This document shows positions 9,901 to 18,578 of a stretch of 54,452 nt of DNA, piece after piece. Made by a program: the position numbers and the translations under genes. The notes beneath the pieces were generated by a model. The model was not told the origin of the DNA. It worked only from the letters and a program-made list of their open reading frames with translations, and did no database searches. Origin of the DNA: Bacteroidota bacterium (GTDB lineage Bacteria > Bacteroidota > Bacteroidia > SXHM01); contig CANJWH010000015.1 of NCBI GenBank assembly GCA_947478465.1, forward strand, positions 1 to 54,452, written 5' to 3'. How positions within the stretch are numbered: position 1 is the stretch's first letter; every line of letters starts with the position of its first letter.

Positions 9901-12531
9901 AACCACATCTCCATTGTTTAATGCAGTTGAAGTAAAAGTGGCTCCTGTTCCGGAATTCGTTCCGTTCACTTGCCATTGATATGTTGGCCCTGCTCCTCCA
10001 TTGGTTGGTGTTGCCGTAAACGTAACACTTGTTCCGGGACAAATTGGTGTATTGGGATTTGCAACAATGGTAACCGATGGAATGATGACTGGATTCACCG
10101 TCATTGTAATATTGTTTGATACAGCTGTTGCAGGTGAAACACAGGTTGCGTTTGATGTCAAGGTTACGTTAACAACATCTCCATTATTCAATGTTGTTGA
10201 TGTAAAAGTGGCTCCTGTTCCGGCATTGGTTCCGTTAACGGTCCATTGATATGTTGGCCCTGCACCACCATTAGTTGGTGTTGCTGTAAATGTTACACTT
10301 GCACCTGCACAAATTGCTCCTGAAGGATTTGCAGTAATACTTACTGAAGGAACTATTGTAGGGTTTACAACCATTACAATTGCTGTGGAAGTTCCTGTGG
10401 AAGGTGAAACACAACTTGAACTGGAAGTCATAATTACGGTTACCGCATCACCATTATTTAAAGTTGTAGTTGTAAATGTTGCTCCTCCTGCTCCTGCGTT
10501 TACACCATTCACCTGCCATTGATATGTTGGCGCTCCACCCCCATTGGTTGGTGTAGCTGTAAATGTTACACTGGTTCCTGAACAAATCGCTCCTGCTGGA
10601 TTTGCTGCAACTGTTACAGAAGGTGCACCTCCGTTTGGTGTTACTGTTATGGGTTGAACCAGAGGGAAAATGCATGCCCCCTGTGCATAATTAAGCGTGA
10701 TGTTGAAAGTTCCTGCGGAATTGTAAGTAACCGTTGGTGTTTTGTTATTGTTCAGTGTAGGAGTTGTGGAACTTGGAAATAACCAATCAAAACTACTGGA
10801 AGGCCCTGCTCCTAAACCAACTATCGCAACAGGCTGACCTGCACAAACAGGATTTGGGGTAATCGTAAAGCCGGGATTAACATTTTGGGTGACAGTTACA
10901 GTTGAACTAGCCGTGGCAGTTTGACCGCAGGCGTCTGTAATAGTTGCTGTATACGTTGTTGTTGTTGCAGGAGTAACAGAAATTGTTGTTCCGGTCATTC
11001 CGTTATTCCATGCGTAGGTATAAGGAGGAACACCAAAATTTCCACTTGCGGTAATGTTTGCACTGTTACCAACACAAATTGTCTGAGCTCCTGTTATTGA
11101 AGGTATTTCAACTGTCTTACCAATTACGGTTACAGTCCATGGACTTCCTGCAGCTATACAAAGGTTATTGCAGCTACTTCCACCCAACGGATTAGTGCGA
11201 TAAAATTTCATCCCAAAGTTTAGATTATAGGATGCGCATTGAGGATTAGGAATACAGGTATTTATATCTGAAAAAATAGAAATATTTGTTCCGTTACAGG
11301 CTCCAGCAGTTGGATTATTACAGAACCAGAAAAATCCGGGTAAATTTGGACTACGACAAGCTCCGAGTGAAAAGTCCAATGCCCCTTCGTTTCTTACACA
11401 ACCTCCCAATGCATTGTAATTAAATGATATTTGAGCATCCGTTACAGTACAGTTTGGCGGAACAGCAACAATTACCGAATATGGACATCCATTTACGAAG
11501 CCTCCTCCTGACCCATCTCCTGATCCCGCAATAGAAGCAAGAGGAAGTGTATTTGAAGCTGAAACTAAAGGATCGATGGTTACAGGGTAAATACGGCTGT
11601 TTTCATTAAGCCAGTTTACCGGAACAAAAATTGAAAATTCCTTTTCATCACTTAATTGATAACTCAGAAAAAAGGGCTCATCTGATGTAGAGGCATCACG
11701 CATAAAAGCACGATCAATTGTGTAATACTCCTGTCCTGCAGGGTCATAAAAAGAGGCATTCCCTTCATAAAGATTTTCGCCTGTTTGTGTTGCAAGCGTC
11801 CAGTTCACTCTCAAATTATCGGCATATTCCAGTTTGTCTTTCACAATAAGCCAACCTGCAGCAAATGGTAGCCTTTCTTTGACAATAAAATTTGTTTTAA
11901 CCTGCCCCATCAAGGCCTGAATAGTCATGTCAATTCCAGGCCAGACATCAAGTACTTTTATACCATCGTCACCAGCTAAATAATTTGTCCAGCTGGCTTG
12001 GCCAAGCGAAGTCAGGTTTCCTTCAAGGTCTTTGTGAATTAATTCAAGAGCTGTATTGAACCTGAATTCGTGTCCCGGAGTTTTGATAGAAGCAAAATGA
12101 TTTACGGCATCAATTTTTACGGGAAACTGCTGATTTTCTGCAGTAAAAATTCCGGGAGCAGAAGAAGATAAGCGGGCATCAAGACTTACAAGATTTCCTG
12201 AACTATCTGGAACGTGCAGGGGGCCATATGATTTCTGAACATAAAAGGTTTGACCTCTTGTTCCGTTTTCTACAAAATAACGTTCATCAACTTTTCTCCG
12301 GTCAATAAGTTCGGTGCAATTTTCACAAGGGGCGTTATAAGGATTTTTGGCGTATTCTGGGTGATTGCGGCATTCCAAAGGAATTAAATCTTTGGCTTCT
12401 GCTGTTAATTTTTGTTCCGCAGGTTTTGAAAATGAGTTATAATCAGGTTGCTTGGCTTCCATCATGTATTGGGCGGAAGCCGAAACTGAAATACTTAAAA
12501 CAACCAAAAATGATAGTAACCCTCTAAACAT
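6898..12531 (-). CDS. Giant T9SS-secreted surface protein with eleven Ig-like repeats and CHU_C domain
   Basis: The protein has 1877 residues. I use ATG at 12531; the codon before it is TTG. A signal peptide (MFRGLLSFLVVLSISVSASAQ) leads to a ~300-residue N-terminal domain common in T9SS cargo (ending PVTIDPLVSAS). A Cys-rich region and two PKD/SprB-like modules follow. Then come eleven tandem repeats of about 90 residues (7655-10623), each with PSV.IAANPAG.ICAGTSV, TYQW.VNG and LNNGDVV, plus two Cys likely to form one disulfide. Another SprB-like module and a PKD domain (YLWDFGDGTTSTDMNPVHNF) come before the C-terminal gliding-motility-associated domain (FWVPSAFTPNGDGLNDTF). That domain is a type B T9SS sorting signal. 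The protein is probably an adhesin or matrix protein. No enzymatic motif is seen. Confidence 0.93.
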   Translation of the reverse strand: MFRGLLSFLVVLSISVSASAQYMMEAKQPDYNSFSKPAEQKLTAEAKDLIPLECRNHPEYAKNPYNAPCENCTELIDRRKVDERYFVENGTRGQTFYVQKSYGPLHVPDSSGNLVSLDARLSSSAPGIFTAENQQFPVKIDAVNHFASIKTPGHEFRFNTALELIHKDLEGNLTSLGQASWTNYLAGDDGIKVLDVWPGIDMTIQALMGQVKTNFIVKERLPFAAGWLIVKDKLEYADNLRVNWTLATQTGENLYEGNASFYDPAGQEYYTIDRAFMRDASTSDEPFFLSYQLSDEKEFSIFVPVNWLNENSRIYPVTIDPLVSASNTLPLASIAGSGDGSGGGFVNGCPYSVIVAVPPNCTVTDAQISFNYNALGGCVRNEGALDFSLGACRSPNLPGFFWFCNNPTAGACNGTNISIFSDINTCIPNPQCASYNLNFGMKFYRTNPLGGSSCNNLCIAAGSPWTVTVIGKTVEIPSITGAQTICVGNSANITASGNFGVPPYTYAWNNGMTGTTISVTPATTTTYTATITDACGQTATASSTVTVTQNVNPGFTITPNPVCAGQPVAIVGLGAGPSSSFDWLFPSSTTPTLNNNKTPTVTYNSAGTFNITLNYAQGACIFPLVQPITVTPNGGAPSVTVAANPAGAICSGTSVTFTATPTNGGGAPTYQWQVNGVNAGAGGATFTTTTLNNGDAVTVIMTSSSSCVSPSTGTSTAIVMVVNPTIVPSVSITANPSGAICAGASVTFTATPTNGGAGPTYQWTVNGTNAGTGATFTSTTLNNGDVVNVTLTSNATCVSPATAVSNNITMTVNPVIIPSVTIVANPNTPICPGTSVTFTATPTNGGAGPTYQWQVNGTNSGTGATFTSTALNNGDVVHVIMTSNANCVSPTTATSNNITMTVSPAPVPSVSISANPAGPICAGTSVTFTAAQTNGGAGPTYQWQVNGVNAGTGATFTSSALNNNDAVTVIMTSNATCASPSTATSNTITISVTTNLIPSVSIAANPAGLICAGTSVTFTATPTNGGNAPTYQWTVNGANSGTGSTFTSATLNTADVISVVMTSNATCVSTPTANSNNINMLVLPIVAPTVTIAANPAGAICAGTSVTFTATPTNGGVPTYQWQVNGANSGTGATFTSTTLNNGDNVTVVMTSTAACVSPGTATSTAITMSVTPTVTPSVTVAVVPTGQICLGTSVTFTATPTNGGGAPSYQWQVNGTNSGTGTTFTSAALNDNDVVTVTMTSNANCASPPTASSTAITMDVSTTVVPSISIAAAPSNSICSGTNVTLTPTTSGAGNAPTYQWTVNGVNAGTNSTFSSSTLNDNDVIEVVMTSSSSCANPQTATSNQVTMNVTQVVTPSVTIADSPNGTQCAGTSITITPTPVNEGNNPVYEWFINGVSSGNTALLTSSSFNDGDVISVTLTSDAACANPTTAASNSITISIDQVLNPSVSVAAVPSGTICAGTQVDFTATPTDAGINPTYQWTVNGANSGTGNTFNSTTLNDGDIVAVTLTSSSACASPNTVTSTPITMDVNTYVTPSVTIVASPSGPVCTGATVTFTASGTNGGSAAAYQWQINGANVGSGGTIFSSNSLNEADVVTVVLTSSEPCTNGNPATSNQIVITLAQPIVVVTSNDTTVCSSSPISLNAQATGGDGIYSYSWDNGAGNGSTVNVNPSQTTTYSVTVSDQCGSTPASDDVTVTVNQPVASFGFTPEKPDMYDSQVRFENQSQGGVDYLWDFGDGTTSTDMNPVHNFGSPGDYEVTLTVTSSGGCIETTTYIITVEDIMAFWVPSAFTPNGDGLNDTFFMNGTMDHPYVMRIYNRLGSEIYFTDNSIPWNGGIFNVGEVVPNGVYVYEIDLDDSDFKGKTLVGRVNVIRDGR
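7655..10623 (-). repeat. Eleven tandem ~270-bp coding repeats
   Basis: The repeats encode the Ig-like modules of the giant surface protein. The period is about 270 bases, or 90 codons. Conserved blocks recur, such as the complement of TYQWQVNG near 10515, 10240, 9970, 9700, 9430 and 9165. The first repeat starts at the Pro codon at 10623. Repeats 2-4 share NGGAGPTYQW and look most recently duplicated; repeats 8-11 are the most diverged. The repeats continue to about 7655, where an unrelated SprB-like module begins. Confidence 0.9.
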
Positions 12532-12551
12532 CAATAACCTGATTTTCAGTG

Positions 12552-12559
12552 CAAAAATA
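12552..12559 (-). promoter_or_regulatory. Candidate -7 promoter element for the giant surface protein
   Basis: Read on the minus strand, TATTTTTG fits the Bacteroidota -7 consensus TAnnTTTG. It lies 20 bases before the ATG at 12531. No convincing -33 TTTG is present. Confidence 0.35.
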
Positions 12560-12662
12560 ATGAATTGGAGTGAAAATAGTAACTAAAATTAAGTAATTTT
12601 TAATGTCAATTTTTAAAAGCAGAAACTCTTACGATTGTAAAGCAGAAAAGTTGTGAGTTCTT

Positions 12663-13148
12663 TTAGCTGAGTTTGGCTTCAACCAGGCGGCAAATTTTTG
12701 TTAGCCATAACTCATCAGTATGATTGAAGCAAGCGACATGAGAGCTATCTACATCCAGCACCATTTCAACCACTCCATTTTTAAAAACAGGAACTACAAT
12801 TTCAGATTTAGAATCGCTGCTGCAGGCAATATGCCCTGGAAATTTATCTACATCTTCCACCACTATAGTTTTCATTTCTTTCCAACTTGTTCCGCATACA
12901 CCTTTTCCAAAGGAAATACGCGTGCAGGCAATCGGCCCCTGAAAAGGACCTAAAACCAACTCGTTTTCTTTAACGAGGTAAAAACCTACCCACAGAAAAT
13001 CAAAACTTTGTTTTAAAGCTGCAGAAATGTTTGCAAGGTTGGCAATCAAATCTTTTTCTCCCGAAATTAGAGCTTCAATTTGAGGCAAGAGGTTTTTATA
13101 TTGCTCTTCTCTGGTAGCGCTTTTAAGGATAGTTAGTTCTTCAGACAT
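12663..13148 (-). CDS. msrC: Free methionine-(R)-sulfoxide reductase (GAF-domain fRMsr)
   Basis: The 161-residue single GAF domain matches the YebR/MsrC family, which reduces free L-methionine-(R)-sulfoxide with thioredoxin. The three family cysteines are present: Cys75 in GPIACTRISFG, Cys85 in GKGVCGTSW and Cys109 in GHIACSSDS. The pocket motifs VVEDVDKFPGH, SEIVVPVF and VLDVDSSH are also intact. The length equals the family norm. Its start overlaps the end of the upstream alpha/beta hydrolase by 16 bases, implying co-translation. The catalytic cysteines make this assignment firm. Confidence 0.96.
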   Translation of the reverse strand: MSEELTILKSATREEQYKNLLPQIEALISGEKDLIANLANISAALKQSFDFLWVGFYLVKENELVLGPFQGPIACTRISFGKGVCGTSWKEMKTIVVEDVDKFPGHIACSSDSKSEIVVPVFKNGVVEMVLDVDSSHVACFNHTDELWLTKICRLVEAKLS

Positions 13149-13936
13149 GATTTTGCAAAGTTAAACAACACATTCAAGGTTTGTTCATTCGCTTCAATAA
13201 AACCTGTATGTCCTACATTATCCAGAATCAATGATTCGCAATGTTTAGGCAAAGCAAGTTGCGGAAGCAAACTCTCAAAAGTTACGGCAGTATCCTGTTT
13301 TCCTGCAATAATCAAAACAGGAACATTAATCTTTTTTAAAACAGAAGTTCTGTCTTTACGGATTTTCATTCCTTCCAAAGTAGCAATAATTCCTTGTGTG
13401 GGCATTTGTGATGCACGTGCAATTAATTCATCTATTTCGGCTTTATACTTTTCTTTGTTTACAGGAGCAAAAAGATTGGGAATTACAGCTCGGATAAAAG
13501 TCATTGCATCTTTTTTCACAAGGTTTATAGTTCTATCGCGATCACGCCTTTTCTCTTCTGAGTCAGGCAAAGCGGTGGAATGAAACAGACAAACTCCTTG
13601 CAGAAATTCAGAATATTTTTCTGCAAATGCGAGCGTAACATAACCACCCATGGAATGCCCTGCCATCACGCAGGTTTTTATTTGCAAGTGTTTGAGAACG
13701 GTAAAAACCACTTCCGCATTCATTTCCATTTCGTGAACATAACCGATACAATCACTTTCACCATGTCCCGGAAGGTCAATACAAACGACCTGAAAATGTT
13801 TTTCTAAAACCGAAACAAAACCGTTCCAGATTAGAGTTGATTCTAAAAAACCATGCAACAGAACAAGCGTATTTCCCTTCCCCGAAAGCTTAAAAGCAAT
13901 ATTCGCATCACGGAATTTGATTTTTTCTTTTCCCAA
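13133..13936 (-). CDS. Alpha/beta hydrolase
   Basis: The 267-residue protein is a soluble alpha/beta hydrolase of the MenH/BioH-like type. Visible elements are LVLLHGFLES (oxyanion hole), VCIDLPGHGESD, the nucleophile elbow AGHSMGGYV, the acid in IAGKQDTAV and the His in NVGHTGFIEA. The full triad is intact. No signal peptide is present, so it is cytoplasmic. The start must be TTG at 13936: an in-frame stop lies a few codons upstream and no ATG or GTG occurs before the first conserved strand. It overlaps msrC by 16 bases and is divergent from the thioesterase gene. The substrate is unknown. Confidence 0.9.
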   Translation of the reverse strand: MGKEKIKFRDANIAFKLSGKGNTLVLLHGFLESTLIWNGFVSVLEKHFQVVCIDLPGHGESDCIGYVHEMEMNAEVVFTVLKHLQIKTCVMAGHSMGGYVTLAFAEKYSEFLQGVCLFHSTALPDSEEKRRDRDRTINLVKKDAMTFIRAVIPNLFAPVNKEKYKAEIDELIARASQMPTQGIIATLEGMKIRKDRTSVLKKINVPVLIIAGKQDTAVTFESLLPQLALPKHCESLILDNVGHTGFIEANEQTLNVLFNFAKSCLKN

Positions 13937-13980
13937 TTTTTATTTCTTTAATTTTCGCCTTTCAAAAGGCAAATTTAGCA

Positions 13981-14436
13981 ATGATCGACAATCTTTATAA
14001 AGCATATTTTAAAACCATCATCGGGAAAAAGCCGCCCGAAATGGCACCGCCACTTTCAAAATGGCTTGGAGGAATTGTTCGCGAGGTAAACGATGATTCA
14101 ATGACTGTTGAATTTGAGGTTACCGAACAAATGACCAATCCCGGAGGATACCTGCACGGGGGTATGCATTCTGCAATTATGGACGAAGTGATTGGAATGA
14201 CAGTAGCAGCTTTAGACAAAGAATTTCATTTTGTGTCTGTAAATTTATCGGTTGATTTTCTGGGAAATGTTAAACTAGGAAGCAAGGTAGTTGCAAAATC
14301 ACAAGTGATTCGCCAGGGAAGAAGAATAATTAACATGGCATGCGAAATACGCGACATTAATGGAAAATTACTTTCGCGTTCTACTTCCAATATGGGTGTA
14401 ACAGAACAGCGAATGGATTTCAAACCGCGCTACTAA
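13981..14436 (+). CDS. PaaI/YigI-type hotdog thioesterase
   Basis: The 151-residue hotdog-fold protein has the PaaI-family signature YLHGGMHSAIMDEVIGMTV, in which the HGG loop and the following acidic residue (Asp) form the acyl-CoA thioesterase site. The second half (VSVNLSVDFLGNVKLGSKVVAKSQVIRQGRRI) is the usual long helix-to-sheet part. It is probably cytoplasmic and tetrameric and hydrolyses an acyl- or aryl-CoA. Two bases separate it from the glycosyltransferase, so it is the first gene of a three-gene operon with two envelope-related genes. Confidence 0.9.
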   Translation: MIDNLYKAYFKTIIGKKPPEMAPPLSKWLGGIVREVNDDSMTVEFEVTEQMTNPGGYLHGGMHSAIMDEVIGMTVAALDKEFHFVSVNLSVDFLGNVKLGSKVVAKSQVIRQGRRIINMACEIRDINGKLLSRSTSNMGVTEQRMDFKPRY

Positions 14437-14438
14437 AA

Positions 14439-15200
14439 ATGCACAAACTTTCTGCAGTCATTATTACTTATAACGAAGAACGCAACATTGGACGTTGTTT
14501 AGATTCGCTTAAAGAAATTGCAGATGATATTGTTGTGCTTGATTCGTTTTCAACCGATAAAACAGAAGAGATCTGCAAACAAAAAGGTGTGCGCTTTTTT
14601 CAGCACAAATTTGATGGACATATTCAACAAAAAAATCGCGCCATCACTTATGCGCAATTCCCACATATTTTATCGCTTGATGCAGATGAAGCGTTGTCTG
14701 AAGAATTGAAAAAATCAATTCTTGAAGTGAAAAAAAACTGGACACAAGATGGTTATTACATCAACCGCATGACCAATTATTGCGGGCAATGGATAAAACA
14801 CAGTGGCTGGTACCCTGATAAAAAACTGCGTTTGTGGGATAGCCGGAAAGGCGAATGGAGAGGAACCAATCCCCACGATAAATATGAATTATTTGAAGGT
14901 GATAAAGCAACTTCACGGCTGGCAGGAGATATTCTGCATTACAGCTTTTACAGCATTGATGAGCATGTGAGACAGGTAGATTATTTTTCAACAATTGCCG
15001 CAAAAGCACGTTTTGAAAAAGGCGAGAAAGTAAATTTCTTAGTTCTTAGCAATGCATTACAGGTAAAGTTTACCAAACATTATTTTCTCAAGCTTGGTTT
15101 CCTAGATGGATTTTACGGCTTTGTAATTGCTATGATTTCTGGTTATGCTGTATTTCTGAAATATGCCAAACTGAGAGAGCTTTGGAAAAATAAAAACTAA
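14439..15200 (+). CDS. Family 2 glycosyltransferase, WaaE/KdtX-like
   Basis: The 253-residue GT-A fold enzyme has SAVIITYNEERNIGRCLDSL (nucleotide site), DDIVVLDSFSTDKT and the DxD-equivalent LSLDADEALS. The conserved KLRLWDSRKGEWRG segment is typical of the lipopolysaccharide core beta-1,4-glucosyltransferase (WaaE/KdtX) subgroup. The C-terminus has one or two amphipathic or membrane-touching helices (GFLDGFYGFVIAMISGYAVFLKY). It likely adds a sugar to lipid A-core or another envelope glycan on the cytoplasmic face. It is tightly spaced between the thioesterase and the YdjM-like gene. Confidence 0.92.
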   Translation: MHKLSAVIITYNEERNIGRCLDSLKEIADDIVVLDSFSTDKTEEICKQKGVRFFQHKFDGHIQQKNRAITYAQFPHILSLDADEALSEELKKSILEVKKNWTQDGYYINRMTNYCGQWIKHSGWYPDKKLRLWDSRKGEWRGTNPHDKYELFEGDKATSRLAGDILHYSFYSIDEHVRQVDYFSTIAAKARFEKGEKVNFLVLSNALQVKFTKHYFLKLGFLDGFYGFVIAMISGYAVFLKYAKLRELWKNKN

Positions 15201-15202
15201 TT

Positions 15203-16240
15203 ATGGATTCATTAACACAATTTGTACTTGGCGCTGCAGTAGGTGAAGCTGTGCTAGGGAAAAAAGCAGGAAACAAAGCTATTCTCTGGGGAGGCATTGC
15301 AGGAACAATTCCCGATCTGGATGTTTTCTTTACCATGGGTAGCGCTCTCAAAGAAATAACATTGCATCGCGGAATTTCGCATTCACTGATTTTTGCAGTT
15401 GTGATTGCACCTGTTTTAGGTTGGCTGATTAACAAACTCTACAAAGACAAAATCGGATTCAAAGGCTGGACCCTTCTTTTTTTCTGGAGCATTGTTACTC
15501 ATCCTATACTTGACACATTCACCACTTACGGAACGCAGTTGTTTCTTCCTTTCAGCGATTACCGAGCTGGCATTAATAATATTTTCATTATTGATTTTGT
15601 TTACACAGTTCCTCTGATGATTTGTGTTATTGCTTGTCTTTTTATAAATCATGAAAATTCCAAACGCAGAAAGTGGAATAATTTCGGATTGATTTTCACC
15701 AGTGCTTATATGTTGCTTTCATTAGTGAATAAAGGCTATGCAAGTCATGTGTTTTCAAATTCACTGGAAGAAAAAGGAATTAAAACTGAACACTGCATGA
15801 CGGGTGTAACTCCGCTTAATATTTTGTTGTGGTACAACGTTGCCGAAGTAGATTCAGGGTATTACATCGGCTATTATTCTCTGCTTGATAAAGACAAAAA
15901 TATTGACTATGCTTTTTACTACAGGCACGAAGAATTATTGGAAGAAATAAAAAACACCTATGAAGTTGACCGCTTGAAATGGTTCAGTAATAATTTTTAT
16001 TCGATTGAGAAAGTGGGTGATGAATTACGCTTTGTTAATCTAAAGTTTGGCACTACCGGAAACGAAGACGCTACTTCTGTTTCAAAGGCTGTTCCGTTTT
16101 ATATCATAATCAAAAAGCAGCCTGATGGCAATTTGTTTCTGGAAAATAATCGCGGAGAAAAAGAGCTTGAAATAAAGAAAGCGTTGAAGCAACTTTTCAG
16201 CCGTATAATGGGAAATAAGGCAGCATTTAAAATGAATTGA
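15203..16240 (+). CDS. YdjM-like membrane-bound metal-dependent hydrolase (DUF457)
   Basis: The 345-residue protein starts MDSLTQFVLGAAVGEAVLGKKAGN and continues with GGIAGTIPDLDVF and HRGISHSLIF, the hallmark His/Asp motifs of the YdjM/DUF457 family. A second His/Asp cluster, THPILDTFTTYGTQLF, completes the proposed metal site. Four or five membrane helices fill residues 50-185, and a soluble C-terminal domain (190-345) follows. The family is annotated as a membrane-bound hydrolase, but its substrate is not established. It is the last gene of the + strand operon and converges on pbpC. Confidence 0.9.
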   Translation: MDSLTQFVLGAAVGEAVLGKKAGNKAILWGGIAGTIPDLDVFFTMGSALKEITLHRGISHSLIFAVVIAPVLGWLINKLYKDKIGFKGWTLLFFWSIVTHPILDTFTTYGTQLFLPFSDYRAGINNIFIIDFVYTVPLMICVIACLFINHENSKRRKWNNFGLIFTSAYMLLSLVNKGYASHVFSNSLEEKGIKTEHCMTGVTPLNILLWYNVAEVDSGYYIGYYSLLDKDKNIDYAFYYRHEELLEEIKNTYEVDRLKWFSNNFYSIEKVGDELRFVNLKFGTTGNEDATSVSKAVPFYIIIKKQPDGNLFLENNRGEKELEIKKALKQLFSRIMGNKAAFKMN

Positions 16241-16247
16241 CCTGCAC

Positions 16248-18578
16248 TTATTTCGTCACTATCTCAAAAGTTTTATAAATCGTTTCTCCATTCTCATCAA
16301 CCAGTGTGAGCAGGTGTTTTCCTTCTTCAGGATTTAAACCAATCTGGTGAATGTTTTTTGTCTGCGCAACAAATGTGTTATCCAGATGCCAGAAAATTGT
16401 TGCTGAACTTCTGCGATGAGCAGCTTCAAACACAACTTCACTTCTTGTTCCGTCAAGTTTTACAGGTACATAAACAATAATGTTTTCGTGCGGATAAATG
16501 AGCTCCATATTTTTAACCTGATTCTCATCGGTGCAGCCGGAACGCATTGGTGGCAATGTTTTGTAAGAAGGATTTTTTGATTTATAATACCATTCCATAG
16601 CGGGCGGCAACACAAACCAGTTTGCATGAATCATTTCGTTGGTTGCGTAGCAACTGCTGTTCACTCGCTCATGTTTATTTTTATCTAAATGAACCAAACG
16701 ATGATACGGGCAAGGTTCTGTTTTCAAACCTGAGACAGGAACTCTGACTGAATCAATTTCTTCACAATATGATCCAGCTCGATGTCCGCTTTGATGACAC
16801 ACTGCAACCTTTTCCAAATCATCATAAGGCGGAAGAAAATTTTGTCCTGACGGTAACAAACTGAAAACATCAAACATTAAAGGTGCTGCAGCGCCTATCC
16901 CTGTCAAGCCCGGACGACCTTCTCCATCTGCATTTCCAACCCAAACCCCTACAACATACTCAGGCGTTGTACCTATTGCCCAACCATCACGAAAACCAAA
17001 ACTTGTTCCCGTTTTCCAGGCAATAAAACCGGAAGACGCAAATGTTTTCCAGCCTGCTTCAATGTCAGGACGATTCACTTCTGCCATAGCTTGGTAAGTG
17101 AGGTAAATTGCTCCAGAACTAATGGGAGAGTTTTCTCTTCTCTCTCTTTTTTTTGTAGTATCGATGGCAAGAGTCAAGTTTCTGAATTCATCACCTCGAA
17201 AAACCGGATAATGATTTAGTGTGCGCGAAAGAGATGCATAAATTCCTGTCAGTTCCCAAAGTGTTGCTTCAGCACCTCCCAGAATAATGGAGAGGCCATA
17301 ATGCCGTGCATCTTTTGTCAATGTTGTCATTCCAAGCTTCTGTAACTGGTAATGAAATTTTTCAACACCGTGTTCACGCAACATGCGAACAGCAGGGATA
17401 TTCAATGATTTTGCCAGCGCCTGTTTTGCAGGAACTGCTCCTTCATAAGTGAGGCTAAAATTCTTTGGCGAGTAACCTGCAATCTGAGTTGGAATATCGG
17501 CTATCAAAGTGCCGGGAAGGATTTCTCCGTCATTCAGCATGGATGCAAACAACAAGGGTTTCATCACGCTGCCCGTGCTGCGTGGAGCGGAAACTACATC
17601 AACCTGATTATTATGTTCTGCATCACAATCGGTGTTGCCGACATAGGCTAAAACATTGCCTGTTTCTACTTCAATAACCAACACTGCAGCATTGTAAATC
17701 TCATTGTGTTTTAATTGTAAATAATGATTGTTCACTTTTTCAGAAACACGTTGTTGTAAATTACCATCAATGGTTGTTTTACTTTTCTTCCCTTTACCCT
17801 GTTTGAAGAATCTTGTGAGCAGATGAGGCGCTCTTTGCGGAATATCCAGGGGCTTTTCGGGCAACGGTTCTTCGCAGGAGAGTTCATAAGTGGTTTTATC
17901 AATGATATTTTTCTCGTGCAATCTTTTCAGTAAACGGTTTCTTTTCTGCAACAGCTTATCATGATTCTTTCCAGGATAAATCAATGAAGGTGCATTAGGT
18001 AAAACAGCAAGCATAGCAGCTTCTGCCCACGAAAGTTCTGTTGCATTTCTTCCGAAATACCTCCACGATGCAGCATCAAGACCAACTACATTTCCACCGA
18101 AAGGTGCATTGGAAGCATAGAACGAAAGTATCTCCTTTTTAGAATAGGCGAGTTCTATGCGCGTTGCCGAAATCATTTCAATCAACTTTCGGAAAATATT
18201 CCGTGAGCCTGCGGGACGCGAAATCCGTATCACCTGCATGGTAAGTGTGCTCCCACCGCTTACTCGGTGCAGGGTAGTAATGTTTTGCCATGCCGCACGC
18301 AACATCGAAAAAGGATTAATACCCGGGTGCTTGTAAAAATGTTTGTCTTCAAACTCAACAAGGCACACGCTGAATTTCTCAGGAACAGAATCATTGTGCG
18401 GAAAACGCCACTGACCGTCATCGGCAATTTTTGCTCCGAGCAGGTTTCCTTCGCGGTCATTGATAACCGTGCAGGTTGGAGTCTCAAATAGTTTTTCGGG
18501 TAGAGAAAACCAATACCAGATTCCGAGCAGCAGAATCAGAGCGAGAAAATACCAATGATATTTTTTGAGGCGTTTCAC
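16248..18578 (-). CDS. pbpC: Penicillin-binding protein 1C
   Basis: The 776-residue bifunctional peptidoglycan synthase has an N-terminal signal anchor (WYFLALILLLGIWYWF). The glycosyltransferase 51 domain has EDKHFYKHPGINP and GGSTLTMQVIR. The transpeptidase domain has GSVMKP (SxxK, catalytic Ser), KSLNIPAV (SxN) and WKTGTSFGFRDGW (KTG). The C-terminal ~90 residues are a BiPBP_C-type domain (LIYPHENIIVYVPV ... LLTLVDENG). All catalytic residues are present. The GTG start at 18578 overlaps the alpha-2-macroglobulin stop (GTGA). This pbpC-A2M pairing is common in Gram-negative bacteria and suggests that PBP1C repairs the wall where A2M has trapped an attacker's protease. Confidence 0.96.
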   Translation of the reverse strand: MKRLKKYHWYFLALILLLGIWYWFSLPEKLFETPTCTVINDREGNLLGAKIADDGQWRFPHNDSVPEKFSVCLVEFEDKHFYKHPGINPFSMLRAAWQNITTLHRVSGGSTLTMQVIRISRPAGSRNIFRKLIEMISATRIELAYSKKEILSFYASNAPFGGNVVGLDAASWRYFGRNATELSWAEAAMLAVLPNAPSLIYPGKNHDKLLQKRNRLLKRLHEKNIIDKTTYELSCEEPLPEKPLDIPQRAPHLLTRFFKQGKGKKSKTTIDGNLQQRVSEKVNNHYLQLKHNEIYNAAVLVIEVETGNVLAYVGNTDCDAEHNNQVDVVSAPRSTGSVMKPLLFASMLNDGEILPGTLIADIPTQIAGYSPKNFSLTYEGAVPAKQALAKSLNIPAVRMLREHGVEKFHYQLQKLGMTTLTKDARHYGLSIILGGAEATLWELTGIYASLSRTLNHYPVFRGDEFRNLTLAIDTTKKRERRENSPISSGAIYLTYQAMAEVNRPDIEAGWKTFASSGFIAWKTGTSFGFRDGWAIGTTPEYVVGVWVGNADGEGRPGLTGIGAAAPLMFDVFSLLPSGQNFLPPYDDLEKVAVCHQSGHRAGSYCEEIDSVRVPVSGLKTEPCPYHRLVHLDKNKHERVNSSCYATNEMIHANWFVLPPAMEWYYKSKNPSYKTLPPMRSGCTDENQVKNMELIYPHENIIVYVPVKLDGTRSEVVFEAAHRRSSATIFWHLDNTFVAQTKNIHQIGLNPEEGKHLLTLVDENGETIYKTFEIVTK

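Noticed and set aside
8636-10249. Several plus-strand open frames of 60-90 residues spaced 270 bases apart
   Set aside because: They mirror the adhesin repeats on the other strand and recur only because the repeats do.
7655-10623. Regular 270-base repeats that could suggest a CRISPR or satellite array
   Set aside because: The repeats keep one open frame, encode matching Ig-like modules with conserved Cys pairs, and have no unique spacers.
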